Of a DNA stretch of 64,000 nucleotides, positions 35,584 to 47,072 are shown in pieces. This stretch comes from Kitagawia praeruptora. Taxonomy: Eukaryota; Streptophyta; Magnoliopsida; Apiales; Apiaceae. The first letter of the stretch is position 1; the number at the start of each line of letters is the position of its first letter. The DNA lies in the NCBI GenBank assembly GCA_037693485.1, contig JAVIWW010000049.1, forward strand, positions 62,001-126,000, given 5' to 3'. The translations under genes were made by a program, and so were the position numbers. The notes below the pieces were generated by a model. It did no database searches and had not been told where the DNA came from. It saw nothing but the letters and a program-made list of their open reading frames with translations.

Positions 35584-38194
35584 ATGGACAGGGATTGGTT
35601 GATGGCTGACAGAAGATCAAGAGAGTTTCAAAAAGGAGTTGAAGACTTGTTGATGTTTGCATTTGAGAACGGACATAATGAAGATAAAATTAGTTGTCCA
35701 TGTATGAAATGCGCACATAGTAAATCATGGAAAGCTCGGATAGTGAGGGATCATCTTTTCCTAAATGGTATCAATAAGACCTACAAGTGTTGGATTTGGC
35801 ACGGAGAAACAAATGAAGAAGGAAGTCAGCCTTCTACAATCTACCACCGTGGCTTTGTATGAAGAGGAAGTATATCATGCTATGTTTGTTGATATCCGGA
35901 CCCAAGGAACCCGGCAATGATATTGATGTGTTTCTTCAACCACTTATTCAAGATTTACAAAAGTTATGGAGTGGGACACATGTTTATGATGCATTCAAAA
36001 AGGAGCACTTTTTGCTTAAAGCCATTTTGTTATGGACAATAAGTGACTATCCGGCCTATGGTAACTTGTCCGGAAATGTTGTGAAAGGGTATAATGGTTG
36101 TACAATTTGTGTTGATGAAACAAAAGCAACTAGACTGGTTAATTACTGTAAGTGTGTGTTTCTCAGACATCGGAGGTGGTTGGCCCGTGATCATCCATAT
36201 CGGCGGCAGAAAAAAAAATTTGATAACACCATTGAAAAAGAAACTGCTCCACTTCCATTAACCGGAGAGCAGGTGCTTCAAAGAGTACAACATTTGAACG
36301 GACATGTTTATGGTAAGACACAACGCCAGCCTCGCTTAAAGAAAGGTGATCCTCGGCCAATTTGGAAGAAAGTTTCTATATTTTTTCAGCTTGTGTATTG
36401 GAAATATTTGCCGGTTAGGCATGTTCTCGATGTGATGCACATCGAGAAAAATATTTGTGAAGCTTTACTTGGTACCTTTCTTAATATACCAAAGAAGACC
36501 AAAGACAAAGAAACTGTTCGTCTTGACATGGCAGAAATGGGAATTCGTGTGGAGCTGCGGCCAAAAAATTCGGGAAAAAAGGAGAAGTTACCGTTAGCAT
36601 CTTGGAATTTAACTTATGCTGAAAAAAAGGTTGTTTGCTCTTCCTTTCTCGGAATGAAGTTGCCTGATGGATTTTGTTCTAATATTAGGAGTCTTGTGTC
36701 AATGGAAACACTTCGACTTACTGGTTTGAAATCTCATGACTGTCATATGATTTTGCATCACCTGCTCCCCATTGCAATTCGGTCATCGCTGCAAAAACAG
36801 GTTAGGAACACTGTTATTCGGTTTTGTCTATTCTTTAAGGCCATTTGCAGTAAAGTTATTGAGGTCGATAAGTTGGAGAAAATGCAATCTCAGTTAGTAG
36901 AAACTTTATGCCAGCTTGAAAAGTACTTCCCCCTTCCTTGTTTGATATCATGTTTCATCTTTCGGTTCATCTTGTACGAGAAGTTGAGCTTTGCGGACCA
37001 ATTTTTCTTAGATGGATGTATCCTTTTGAGAGGTATATGAAGACATTTAAGGGATATATAAGGAATCGGGCTCATGCAGAAGGTTGTATTGCTGAGGCTT
37101 ATATTGCGGAAGAGGGGGTTGAGTGTTTGGTGGACCACGAGGAAGCGACTATCGGGGTACCGAAAACTGGTAGGCATACAAAAGATTCTACTTACAGGCC
37201 TTTATCTGGCGCAACAATGGTAAACCCGAGCAGCACTGATTTGCATGTAGCGCATTTATGTGTACTACAAAATACAACTGCCATTATGCCATATTTTCAG
37301 TAAGTCGTGAAATTATAATTTTGCAGAATTTATAGGAAGTCATTCTAATTATTTTCTACAATTGTGGGCAGTGAACACATGTCAATTTTGATGACAACCT
37401 ATCCAGATCATGAAAATGATGAAATGTGGCTAAAAAACAAGCAAAATGAGACATTTCCGAAATGGTTCAAAGATAAGGTATTATGTGCATTTTCATAATA
37501 TTTTTGTGCATGTTTTTAAACTGCGTTGCTCACACAAATCATTTTTCAACTAATATGTATTTTTTGGCAGATTGCTTCCGATTTGTTTGATGGTAATGAG
37601 GTACAAGATGAGATAAAGTGGATTGCAGATGGCCCCAACAAGGACGTTCCTACATACAGCGGCTACAAAATGGATGGTGTTACCTACAGTACTAAAGACC
37701 GTGATGATACACGGCAAGTTCAATGCAGCGGTGTTTGTGTAGAGGCCGATACAATGGTTGTGCAGGGCAAGGATAAAAAAATAGAGCATTTGTCACATAC
37801 ATTTTATGGTGTCATAACAAATATATGAAAGTTGGACTATTGTAACTTTAGGATTCCAATATTTCGTTGTAAGTGGGTAGATATGAACAAAGGAATTAAG
37901 GTCGATGACTTGGGGTACACATTGGTTAATTTGAACAGGTTGGGGTTTTTGAATGATCCATTTGTGTTAGGAAAACATGTGAAGCAGGTTTGTTATATCG
38001 ACGATCCCCTTGATAAGTTATGGTCCGTTGTGTTGAAGCTACCTGAAAAAAAAAATTATGAAGATGAAAACGAGGGATCCGTAGAAGTTGAACTTGAGAA
38101 TGAATTCTTTGTACCCAACCTACCGGATGATGATGATGAGGACATGGCTAGTTATATTCGAGATGGTGTAGATGAGCTAATAGAACTTTTGTGA
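35584..38194 (+). pseudogene. TNPD (TNP2-type) transposase of CACTA-3, deleted and frameshifted
   Basis: The gene starts MDRDWLMADRRSREF with the transposase-associated domain (CPCMKC, WIWHGE). At about 35,855 it jumps to the later part of the Transposase_21 core (LLISGPKEPGNDIDVFL, LLWTISDYPAYGNLSG, HVLDVMHIEKNICE), so a central block of several hundred residues is missing. Next are the DUF4218-like part (LPDGFCSNIRSLV, KSHDCHMILHHLLPIAIR), a one-base loss in a C-run at about 36,930, and PFERYMKTFKGYIRNRA. Later exons (about 37,372-37,477 and 37,570-38,194) hold the DUF4216-like part. A TGA at 37826-37828 stands where the family has Trp before (E/K)LDY. The C-terminus is acidic. It cannot give a complete transposase. 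Confidence 0.87.
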
Positions 38195-38379
38195 TGTAAA
38201 ATTTTATTCGTGTTGTTTGAATTAATTATAACTATGATCATAACTTTTGTGATGTAATAAATGGTTTATAAGCTACTGTTGTTTGGTACGTTGGCTAACT
38301 GATAAAAGTAGATTGATTATGTTGGTTTGCATTTGTACTGTTAGCTCCATTTTCAATTTTTTTTCTGTATCCTGTAAAT

Positions 38380-38922
38380 CAGACAACGGTTTTAAACAAG
38401 AAACCGTTGTCTGAATCAACAATAGACAATTAGCCTAAAAGAGTTGTCTGATAGCTTTAACTCAGACAACACTATAAAAAACTGTTGTTTGAACAAATGT
38501 TACACAACAGTAACAGAAAAACTGTTGTCTGATTCCAACAACAGTCCCAAAAACCGTCGTATGAATGGCGAGAGTCAGACAACTGTATTTTCTGTGTGTT
38601 GTTTGAATTAAACTTAAACAACGGATCAGAAAAACTGTTGTCTCTTTCTAACAACAGTTTTGTGTGCTCTTGTCTGAAACATTTTTAGACAATGGTTCCG
38701 GAAAACTGTTGTCTAAATATGAAATCTGTGCAACACTACATTTTAAATACCGTTGTCTGACTTCATATAATAGACAATGGTTTTTTGCGTGTTGTAAAAA
38801 CTGGGATCAGACAATACTTTTTTTTCTTGAACACGGGAACCGTTGTCTGATCTTTTCGGGCAACACTTTTTTTGCAGAGTGTTGTCTGATCAGTGTTGTC
38901 TGATAGCAGATTTGGTGTAGTG
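38380..38922. repeat. CACTA-3 right subterminal repeats
   Basis: Over a dozen copies of CAGACAACGGTTT / AAACTGTTGTCTGA in alternating orientation, spaced 25-45 bases, up to the terminus TGTAGTG at 38922. These are expected TNPA-binding sites. Denser and more regular than the left side. Confidence 0.85.
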
Positions 38923-39626
38923 GTATGTGGAGAAGGAACACCAAAAGAATGGCGTGAGTTTTGTAATTACATAGAAAAAGTGCTAAAATGCTAAAGAGTA
39001 CGACAGGGTGCAATGACCATGCTCGGTGTATATAGGATGGGAAAGAATATTTAGAAGAGAATCTTATATTTGTTTGAGATATTTGTTTATTTTATATCTT
39101 TATTTGAGTATTTTTTTGTAATTTTTTATGACAATGAGAATATTGTGTGCGTGGCAATGACTATAATACTTATGAATGATAACATTGTTCCTGAAAATGG
39201 GAATAATTTGCAGTTGATTTGGACCAAAAAATGCCATTGTTATATATAATATTGCCTAAGTAAAGATATAGGCCTTTTTTTATCTTAGAAGCTCTCATAC
39301 CAAATTTAGGCTTTAGAGTAATAACTCCAATAGTGCTCAACAAGATGGAGAAAATAAAAGAGAATAAAATGCGTGTGAAACATAAAACTCTTTTCCTTCG
39401 CTGATTACAAGAATATCCACCCATATTTATACTATTGTGTTAAGTACATAATGTCCTAAACTAAAGTTATACCACCCATTTTATTTGTATTTATTCAATA
39501 ATTTCAACAATTACAAATGTTAATGTTTAAATAATATAAAGGTGTAATTTGTTTCATTTGGAAGATCTTTTACAAAACCACTTGCCACATCTCTGCTCAC
39601 GTCTTAGTTGATTTATCAACATTAAA

Positions 39627-40490
39627 TGTGGATATGTTGCTGCTTTCCCTGCTAATGCTGGTGCTTGTGGCCAAAGCGGATATGTTCAGTTACATGGCCA
39701 TCATTGATGATGTGTCCACGGAACACGTTGCTGCTGCCCTGCCCACCCATCTTGAATGCTTGGTTGGAGTAAAAGTTACTATCATAAGGAGCAATACTAG
39801 AAGTTCCAATATGATTTGCTGAGGTGAATAGATAATTGTTATCACCGCCACTTCTATAGGGTACCGCCAACTTGCCAGATCTTTGCTCACTTCTTAGTTG
39901 AATAATCAACTTCAAAGTGAGGATTTTCAGAGACAACAATTGAGTAACAATTCAGATCGATCCAGTGTGAACTGTCAATCTCAGCACGCCATCCGAAATG
40001 CGGTCCATGAATTTCGGTATTTCTGCATTTTAGACAATGTGAAATCTCAGCCCTGCATTTCACATTGTCTGAAATGTAGAAATATCTAAGTTCATGGACC
40101 GCATTTTGGATGGCAGTGTTGAGAGTGACAGTTCACACTGGATCGATCTAAATTGTTATTCAACCGTTGTCTCTGAAAATCCACACTTGAAGTTGATTAA
40201 TCAACTGAGAAGTGAGCAAGGATCTGGAAAGTTGGGGGCACCCTATAGAAGTGGTGGTGCTAACAATTATATGTTCACCTCAGCAAATCATATTGGAACT
40301 CTAGTACTGCTCCTTATCTAATAATTAATTTTTACTTTAACCAAACATTCAAGAAGGGTGGCCCGGCAGGGCAGCAGCAGCGTGTTCTGTGGGCGAAACA
40401 TCAATGGTGGTCACGTAACTTAACATATCTTCTTTGGCCACAACTAGCAGCAAGAGCAGGGAAAGCAGCAGCATATTCACTTGGACCATC
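39627..40490. repeat. Palindrome of U3, arms about 420 bp
   Basis: The left arm ends at 40045, the 11 bp centre is CTCAGCCCTGC, and the right arm starts at 40057. Both arms are complete, with mismatches between them similar to those in U2 and U4. The innermost 19 bp differ at one position between the arms (left ATTTTAGACAATG), so pairing at the very tip is slightly weakened. Confidence 0.9.
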
Positions 40491-40689
40491 ACCAGCTGCA
40501 ACTCCGCTTGGGTCACCTGCAGCAGCAACAGCAACCACCAGCACCAGCAGCCACTTCGCTTGGGCCACTACCACCCCCAGCAGCTTGATAGTTATTCTCA
40601 CCACCGTTTTGAACGCTGCCAACTCCGGCTGGGCCTGCCTCCTGTCGTCCATTTACCAAGACTTTGCTCCATTTCAATCTGTGCATGCC

Positions 40690-43600
40690 ACAACATCAAG
40701 CTCATGTACTAGTTACCTGTGTGTATTTATCTGCTGAGCATGTGTTTCTATGTCAATATAATATACACGTACTTCTATCAAATATACATCTATAAACATA
40801 CAAACTATGTATTACCCTATTTGATACATATAGCCATAGGTGTTTACACCCAAAAAAAAAAAGATTATAAAAAACTATGGCTTGTGTGCAAAGTATTTTT
40901 TGTTTTAAATATGTGCATGTAAAATAATTTTACCTCAAAAAGATGATAGTATTTTATACATCTTTTATATACATCAAAAAGTAAAAGTACATTTTTAAGA
41001 TAAATGTCAATAGTATTCATTTAGCATTATATACATTTATAAAGAAATGAAAGATATTATCTTACTGATAATATAAATGTATATTTATTTATTTAAATTT
41101 TTTGTATACTCCCTCAGTCGCATAATAGTATAATACATGTCCATTTCAATTTACATTATAAATTTGTGATTATTTTTCCTAAATTACCCTTTTTGAAAAT
41201 TGTATAGCTATTAATAAGTAATGACGAAGAGTATTAAATAGATCATATTCTTAAGATGCGTAATTTTTACAAAAGAGATATTTTGTGACGAGGGAATAAT
41301 CAACATTTAGAAAGTGAAAAAAATTATAAACCAAAGGTAGTTGTACCAAACAAATTATAGAAAAAAAAACATGACAACAAAAAATCAATTATATATACAT
41401 ATATATAAACTAGTAAAAAGTTGCATAAATTCTATATATATGATTTTACAAAATCATTCGTATAATTTTCATCTAACTTTTTCTCCTCAAAATGATAAAA
41501 TTTGAGAAGAGAAAATCAGAGAAAAACTCACTTTTCTGGTTAGCAAATAGCTTCATCCCATTTTTCTTTTGAATGAGTTTTTCTTTTGATTTACATCAAA
41601 ACAGACCAATAACAAAACTAAAACAAACTGATAAATAAATAAAACACAAAATAAAATAAATAAACATTTAGTGGATATGTATCTTTCTCAAATATCAAAA
41701 ATGAAGAAATGGTATGATGCCCAGATAGTATCCATATAATATAGATGATAAACACTATTAAATTAATGTATATGTTATAAAAATAAGAAACTTAAAACAT
41801 TGAAAAAGAACAAAGTGAAGTTTAAGAAGAAAAGAAGCTTCATGACAGAAATGTAAGTGGAGAAGGAACACCAAAAGAATGGCGTGAGTTTTGTAATTAC
41901 ATAGAAAAAGTGCTAAAATGCTAAAGAGTACGAGAGGGTGCAATGACCATGCTCGGTTTATATAGGATGGGAAAGAATTTTTAGAAGAGAATCTTATATT
42001 TGTTTGAGATATTTGTTTATTTCATATCTTTATTTGAGTTTTTTTTTTAATTTTTTATGACAATGAGAATATTGTGTATGTGGCAATGATTGTAATACTT
42101 ATGAAAGATAACATTGTAAGGATGACAATAATTAGTCAGAATATCTTTTACGATTAAACTCTTAAAAATTACAATAATTTAGTTTAAAAACATATGTTTT
42201 AAAAAGTGATTGCTTTTTGATTTTACACATGTATGTAAAATGAGTGCCATAAAAATTTTTGGAATTGATAAATAAGCTCTTGTTTTTACTCTAAAAGCTC
42301 CAACTTTAATTTTTTGATATTTTAATTACACTACTACCCATGATTTCTAAATAATATGAATTTCATTGATTTTGCTTTTATCATGGATAGTTGTGTCATT
42401 TACATATTTTAATATCAAAAATTTGAGATATTGTGTGACGCCAAAAAAAAAGAGAATTTAAAACACCCAAACGCCACATAAAGTGGCGTTGTGCCTTTCA
42501 AAACAAAACATCATTTAGCGTTACTGTCAAAACACTACACCAACTTGCGTTTCAACACAAAAAAATAAAAAATAACGCTAGACGCATTAGCGTTACAAAA
42601 AAAAATAAAAAAATAAATCAAAACACAGTTTAATACTATGTCTTGGAGTGATATTTGGGGCCAAGTTTTTGAGATGTGATATTTGGGGCCAATTCCTTTC
42701 AGATTGTGATAGATAGGGCCACCACCCGAGTAATCTTATTGTCACATTTTCTAAAAGGACCTTTCAGTCTTATTGAGCCATAAGTTTTGTTAGGTTTGTG
42801 TATACATGTACATCATTACAATGTAATTGGCTCAACTTTGTATTTTCGTATAATAAACCTTTTATTAAAGAATTATAGATTAATATATTTTATAAAATTT
42901 AATTAGTTTGATATGTAAATTGTGTGTTCTATTGTAAAAAATGATGGGTTCGAACTTTCATTTTTAAATCACTTTATTGTGCTTAGAATGTCACATGAAA
43001 GTGAAAGTCATGTGAGGTGAAACTTATAATTTTCATCATTGAAAATGGGAATAGTTTGTAGTTGATTTGAACCAAAAAATGCCATTGTTATATATAATAT
43101 TGCCTAAGTAAAGATATATGCCTTTTTTTTATCTTAGAGGCTCTCAAACCAAATTTAGGCTTTAGAGTAATAACTCCAATAGTGCTCAACAACATGGAGA
43201 AGATAAAAGAGAATAAAATGCGTGTGAAACATAAAACTCTTTTCCTTAGCAGATTACAAGAATATCAACCCATATTCATACTATTGTGTTAAGTACATAA
43301 TGTCCTAAACAAAAGTTATGCCACCAATTTTAAATGTATTTATTCAATAATTTCAACCATTACAAATGTTAATGTTTAAATTATATTAACGTGTAATTTG
43401 TTTCATTTGGAAGATCTTTTACAAAACCACTTGTCACATCTTTCTCACGTCTTAGTTGATTAATCAACATTAAATGTGGATATGTTGCTGCTTTCCCTGC
43501 TAATCCTGGTGCTTGTGGCCAAAGCGGATATGTTTAGTTACGTGACCACCATTGATGATGATGTGTCCACGGAACACGTTGTTGCTGCCCTGCCCACCCA

Positions 43601-44540
43601 TCTTGAATGCTTGGTTAGAGTAGAAGTTACTATTATAAGGTGCAGTACTAGAAGTTCCAATATGATTTGCTGAGGTGAACAGATAATTGTTAGCACCGCC
43701 ACTTCTATAGGGTGCCGCCAACTTGCCAGATCTTTGCTCACTTCTCAGTTGAATAATAAACTTCAAAGTGTGGATTTTCAGAGACAACAATTGAGTAACA
43801 ATTCATATCGATCCAGTGTGAACTATCAATCTCAGCACGCCATCCGAAATGCGGTCCATGAACTTCGGTATTTCTGCATTTCAGACAATGTGAAATCTCA
43901 GCACTGCATTTCACATTGTCTGAAATGTAGAAATATCTAAGTTCATGGACCGCATTTTGGATGGCAGTGTTGAGAGTGACAGTTCACACTGGATCGATCT
44001 AAATTGTTATTCAACTGTTGTCTCCGAAAATCCACACTTGAAGTTGATTAACCAACTGAGAAGTGAGCAAGGATCTGGAAAGTTGGCGGCACCCTATAGA
44101 AGTGGTGGTGCTAACAATTATATGTTCACCTCAGCAAATCATATTGGAACTCTAGTACTGCTCCTTATCATAATAATTAACTTTTACTTTAACCAAGCAT
44201 TCAAGATGGGTGGCCGGGCAGGGGAGCAACAGCGTGTTCCGTGGGCGCAACATCAATGATGGTCAGGTAACTAAACATATCTTCTTTGGCCACAACCAGC
44301 AGCAAGAGCAGGGAAAGCAGCAGCATATTCACTTGGACCATCACCAGCGACAACTCCGCTTAGGTCACCTGCAGCAGCAAGAGCAACCACCAGCACCAGC
44401 AGCGACTTTGCTTGCGCCACTACCACCCCCACAGCGTGATAGTTATTCTCACCACCGTTTTGAATGCTGCCAACTCCGGCTGGGCCTGCCTTCTATCGTC
44501 CATTTACCAAGATTTTGCTCCATTTCAATCTGTGCATGCC
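40690..44540 (+). repeat. Macrosatellite unit U4 (type B), uninterrupted reference copy
   Basis: 3851 bp with no transposon inserted, so it is the best reference for the unit. Order: AT-rich start; Stowaway remnant at 41109; AT-rich DNA with the promoter-like box at 41956-41964; TGACGCC segment near 42,437; AT-rich DNA; palindrome 43,474-44,325; CAG-rich stretch 44,290-44,470. No long open frame with homology. It contains a short deletion near 42,130 relative to U2 (loss of the 'atgatgagatatttcaaaag' segment). Confidence 0.88.
43474..44325. repeat. Palindrome of U4, arms about 420 bp, 11 bp centre
   Basis: Left arm about 43,474-43,896, spacer CTCAGCACTGC, right arm 43,908 to about 44,325. 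The innermost 19 bp (ATTTCAGACAATGTGAAAT) pair perfectly, and the rest of the arms pair with scattered mismatches and small indels. A transcript across it would fold into one long hairpin. On the plus strand the right arm encodes a fragment with APYRSGGANNY and runs into a Gln/His-rich frame (GHNQQQEQGKQQHIH) up to about 44,563, probably a captured host-gene fragment that I do not recognise. Confidence 0.92.
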
Positions 44541-45413
44541 ACAACATCAAGCTCATGTACTAGTTACGTGTGTGTATATATCTGCTGAATCTGTGCATGT
44601 GTTTCTATGTCAATATAATATACACGTACTTCTATCAAATATACATCTATAAACATACAAACATTTTTCTATGTATTACCCTATTTTATACATATAGCCA
44701 TAGGTGTTTACACCCAAAAAAAAAAGATTATCAAAAACTATGGCTTGTGTGCAAAGTATTTTTTGTTTTAAATATGTGCATGTAAAATAATTTAACTCAA
44801 AAAGATGATAGTATTTTATACATCTTTTATATACATCAAAAAGTAAAAGTACGTTTTTTAAGATAAATGTCAAAAGTATTCATTTAGCATTATATACATT
44901 TATAAAGAAATGAAAGATATTATCTTACTGATAATATAATTGTATATTTATTCATTTAAATTTTATCTTATACTCCCTCCGTCCCATAATAGTATAATAC
45001 ATGTCTATTTCAATTTACAATATAAATTTGTGATCATTTTTACTAAATTATCCTTTTTGAAAATTGTATAGCTATTAATGAGTAATGACGAAGAGTATTA
45101 AATAGATCATATTCGATGCGTAATTTTTTCAAAAGAGATATTGTGTGACGAGGGAATAATAACATTAAGAAAGTGAAAAAAAATATAAACCAAAGGTAGT
45201 TGTACCAAACAAATTATAGAAAAAAAGTTGACAACAAAAAATCAATTATATATCCATATAAACTAGTAAAAAGTTGCATAAATTCTATATATATGATTTT
45301 ACAAAATCATTCGCATAATTTTCATTTAACTTTTTCTCCTCAAGATGAGAAATGGTATGATGCCCAGATAGTATCCATATAATGTAGATGATTAACACTA
45401 TTAAATTAATATA

Positions 45414-46640
45414 CACTACAAGAAAACCAGGCTAAATATGACCACACAAATATGACCGCTCCTAAATTCGACCGTTTCCGGTCGACCAAACTTCGACCCG
45501 CTAAATATGACCGAGCAAATATGACTACGCCTACTTTCGACCGCAAAAGGTCGAATTTAACTTCGGTCGAATTAAAACGGTCGAATTTAGCAATAAATAC
45601 GACTGATTTTATTGTTCGGTCGAATTTAGCCGCCCCCAAAAAAGAGGGGAAAAAGCCCGCCGTGCTATTTTTTGGGCCTTGCTAAATTCGACCACATTCG
45701 ATCGAATTGCTTTTGAGCGTGAAGCGGGAAAATTCCCGCCTATACTTTTAAAAATTCAATGGAAATATAGAATTATTGCCACCCAAAATATTAAATTCGC
45801 TTTTTGACCACATTCAGTCGAACTTATAAATGTGACTGAATTCAGTGAGAAATATTATTTCAATAATTTTATAAAATCTTTATTAAATATTTAAATGCTT
45901 TCAAATATCATGAAAATATGTATATATGTACAAGGATAATATTATTCATATGTATAAATTTAGTTTGTGTGTAAAAATTATTCGTACAATAGGAGAAAAT
46001 TAAATATTTATTTAGTAGATTGTCAAAATAATTAAAAAGAATTATCGAATTAGTTTGAAAAAATTTTAAAAAAATTACGAGGGTATTGGAAAGACATATT
46101 GTACATAATTTATTTTTTTTTAAAAAAATAAAGAGAACTTGAAAAAAAAATTAAATTATTATAAGAACAAGACATTGTGATAAAATACGGGGTTTAGGGT
46201 ATGGATTAGGGTTAGAACTTCTAATTTATTTAAAATATGTTCGAAGTAATCCAACAGTACGGATGTCGAGATTATAATAATTAAAGTGTATATGCAAAAA
46301 ATTTATTATTTTTAATATTTATTTCTTAGAAATTATAAGTAATTTTTATAAAATTTTCAAATAATTTCGACCAAACAATCCAAATGGTCGAATTTAGCAC
46401 CTAATTCGACCAAATTCGGTCGATTTTACATGTATTAATTATGACCGTAATCAGTCGAATATAAGAATTCGGCCTGTAACCCTGATTGGTCGAATTTAGT
46501 GCTAAATTCGACCTTTTTTGGTGGTTCTCTATTCGACCCGAACTGGTCAAATTTATATTATGATCGTAATCGGTCAAATTTAGCCGGCTCTTTATGATTG
46601 ACCAAGTTCGGTCGAATTTAGCCGCTGCCATTTCACAACC
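45414..46640. repeat. CACTA-4 left subterminal repeats and AT-rich spacer
   Basis: GGTCGAATTTAG-type repeats cluster at 45,425-45,850 and again at 46,365-46,630. An AT-rich stretch lies between them. Near 46,245 the motif 'ccaacagtacggatgtcgag' resembles the anchor of the 176 bp satellite. Open frames over the repeats read as Lys-Phe-Asp-Arg repeats and are artefacts. Confidence 0.8.
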
Positions 46641-47072
46641 CTACTTTCCCTTTCAGTTTCAGTCCAGTAGCCGTTTTTCTACACCAATTTTCTCCCCCTT
46701 ACCCCATTTTCTTCTCTTCTTTCACCATTTTTTCCTAATCTTTCACCACATTTCCTTCATGCAATCATCTTAAATTATCAAGTAAGTGTAATTTTAGATC
46801 TTAACAATGTCAGTATGATTATTATTGTTTTGATTAGAGTAATTATGATGATTTTATATGTGTTCATGAATGAATTTGAGTAGCTTAAATTTCTTGATAA
46901 AAATGATATGATTATTGTATGTTTACAGTTGTGTTGGTCACAATAGCATGAAAATGAGTGAATCGTGTTGATTAAACTTGTGATATTATTTGTTGTTAAA
47001 AATTATATTACCAATTCACTTTTATTTATTTAAAATTGCATTTGTCTTATATTATTGTATGCACATTTGTAG
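46641..47072 (+). other. CACTA-4 TNPD leader
   Basis: A pyrimidine-rich stretch at 46,650-46,770 with TTTC and CTTTC repeats leads into AT-rich DNA with a likely leader intron (donor near 46,783, acceptor 'catttgtag' at 47,073). No other gene. Confidence 0.4.

Larger units (their letters stand above)
26840..38922. mobile_element. CACTA-3, large CACTA transposon, 12,083 bp
   Basis: Left end CACTACAAGGAAAAC, right end inverted CACTACACCAAATC, so terminal identity is short (CACTACA) and then diverges. The 3 bp target duplication GTA is at 26837-26839 and 38923-38925. Other units read AAAT-GTA-AGTGG at this site. Subterminal repeats CAGACAACGG and CCGTTGTCTGA occupy both ends. Two genes diverge from the middle: a TNPA-Ulp1 gene on the minus strand (31775-27895) and a TNPD transposase on the plus strand (35584-38194). 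The TNPD copy is broken, so the element would need TNPD in trans. Confidence 0.95.
26459..40689 (+). repeat. Macrosatellite unit U3 (type A), interrupted by CACTA-3
   Basis: About 2.15 kb after removing CACTA-3 and one TSD. It shares with U1 the ~790 bp deletion (junction at about 26,740) and the ATCTGATGAATC variant. A second deletion of about 1.0 kb lies at about 39,188, where 'gataacattgt' jumps directly to 'cctgaaaatggg'. The palindrome is complete. Confidence 0.85.

Noticed and set aside
22339..43673. Conserved small frames such as MDMLLLSLLMLVLVAK in several units
   Set aside because: They are antisense to the palindrome-arm peptide and preserved only because the unit was recently amplified.
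45406..46631. Frames with repeated KFDR motifs
   Set aside because: They translate the GGTCGAATTTAG subterminal repeats of CACTA-4.
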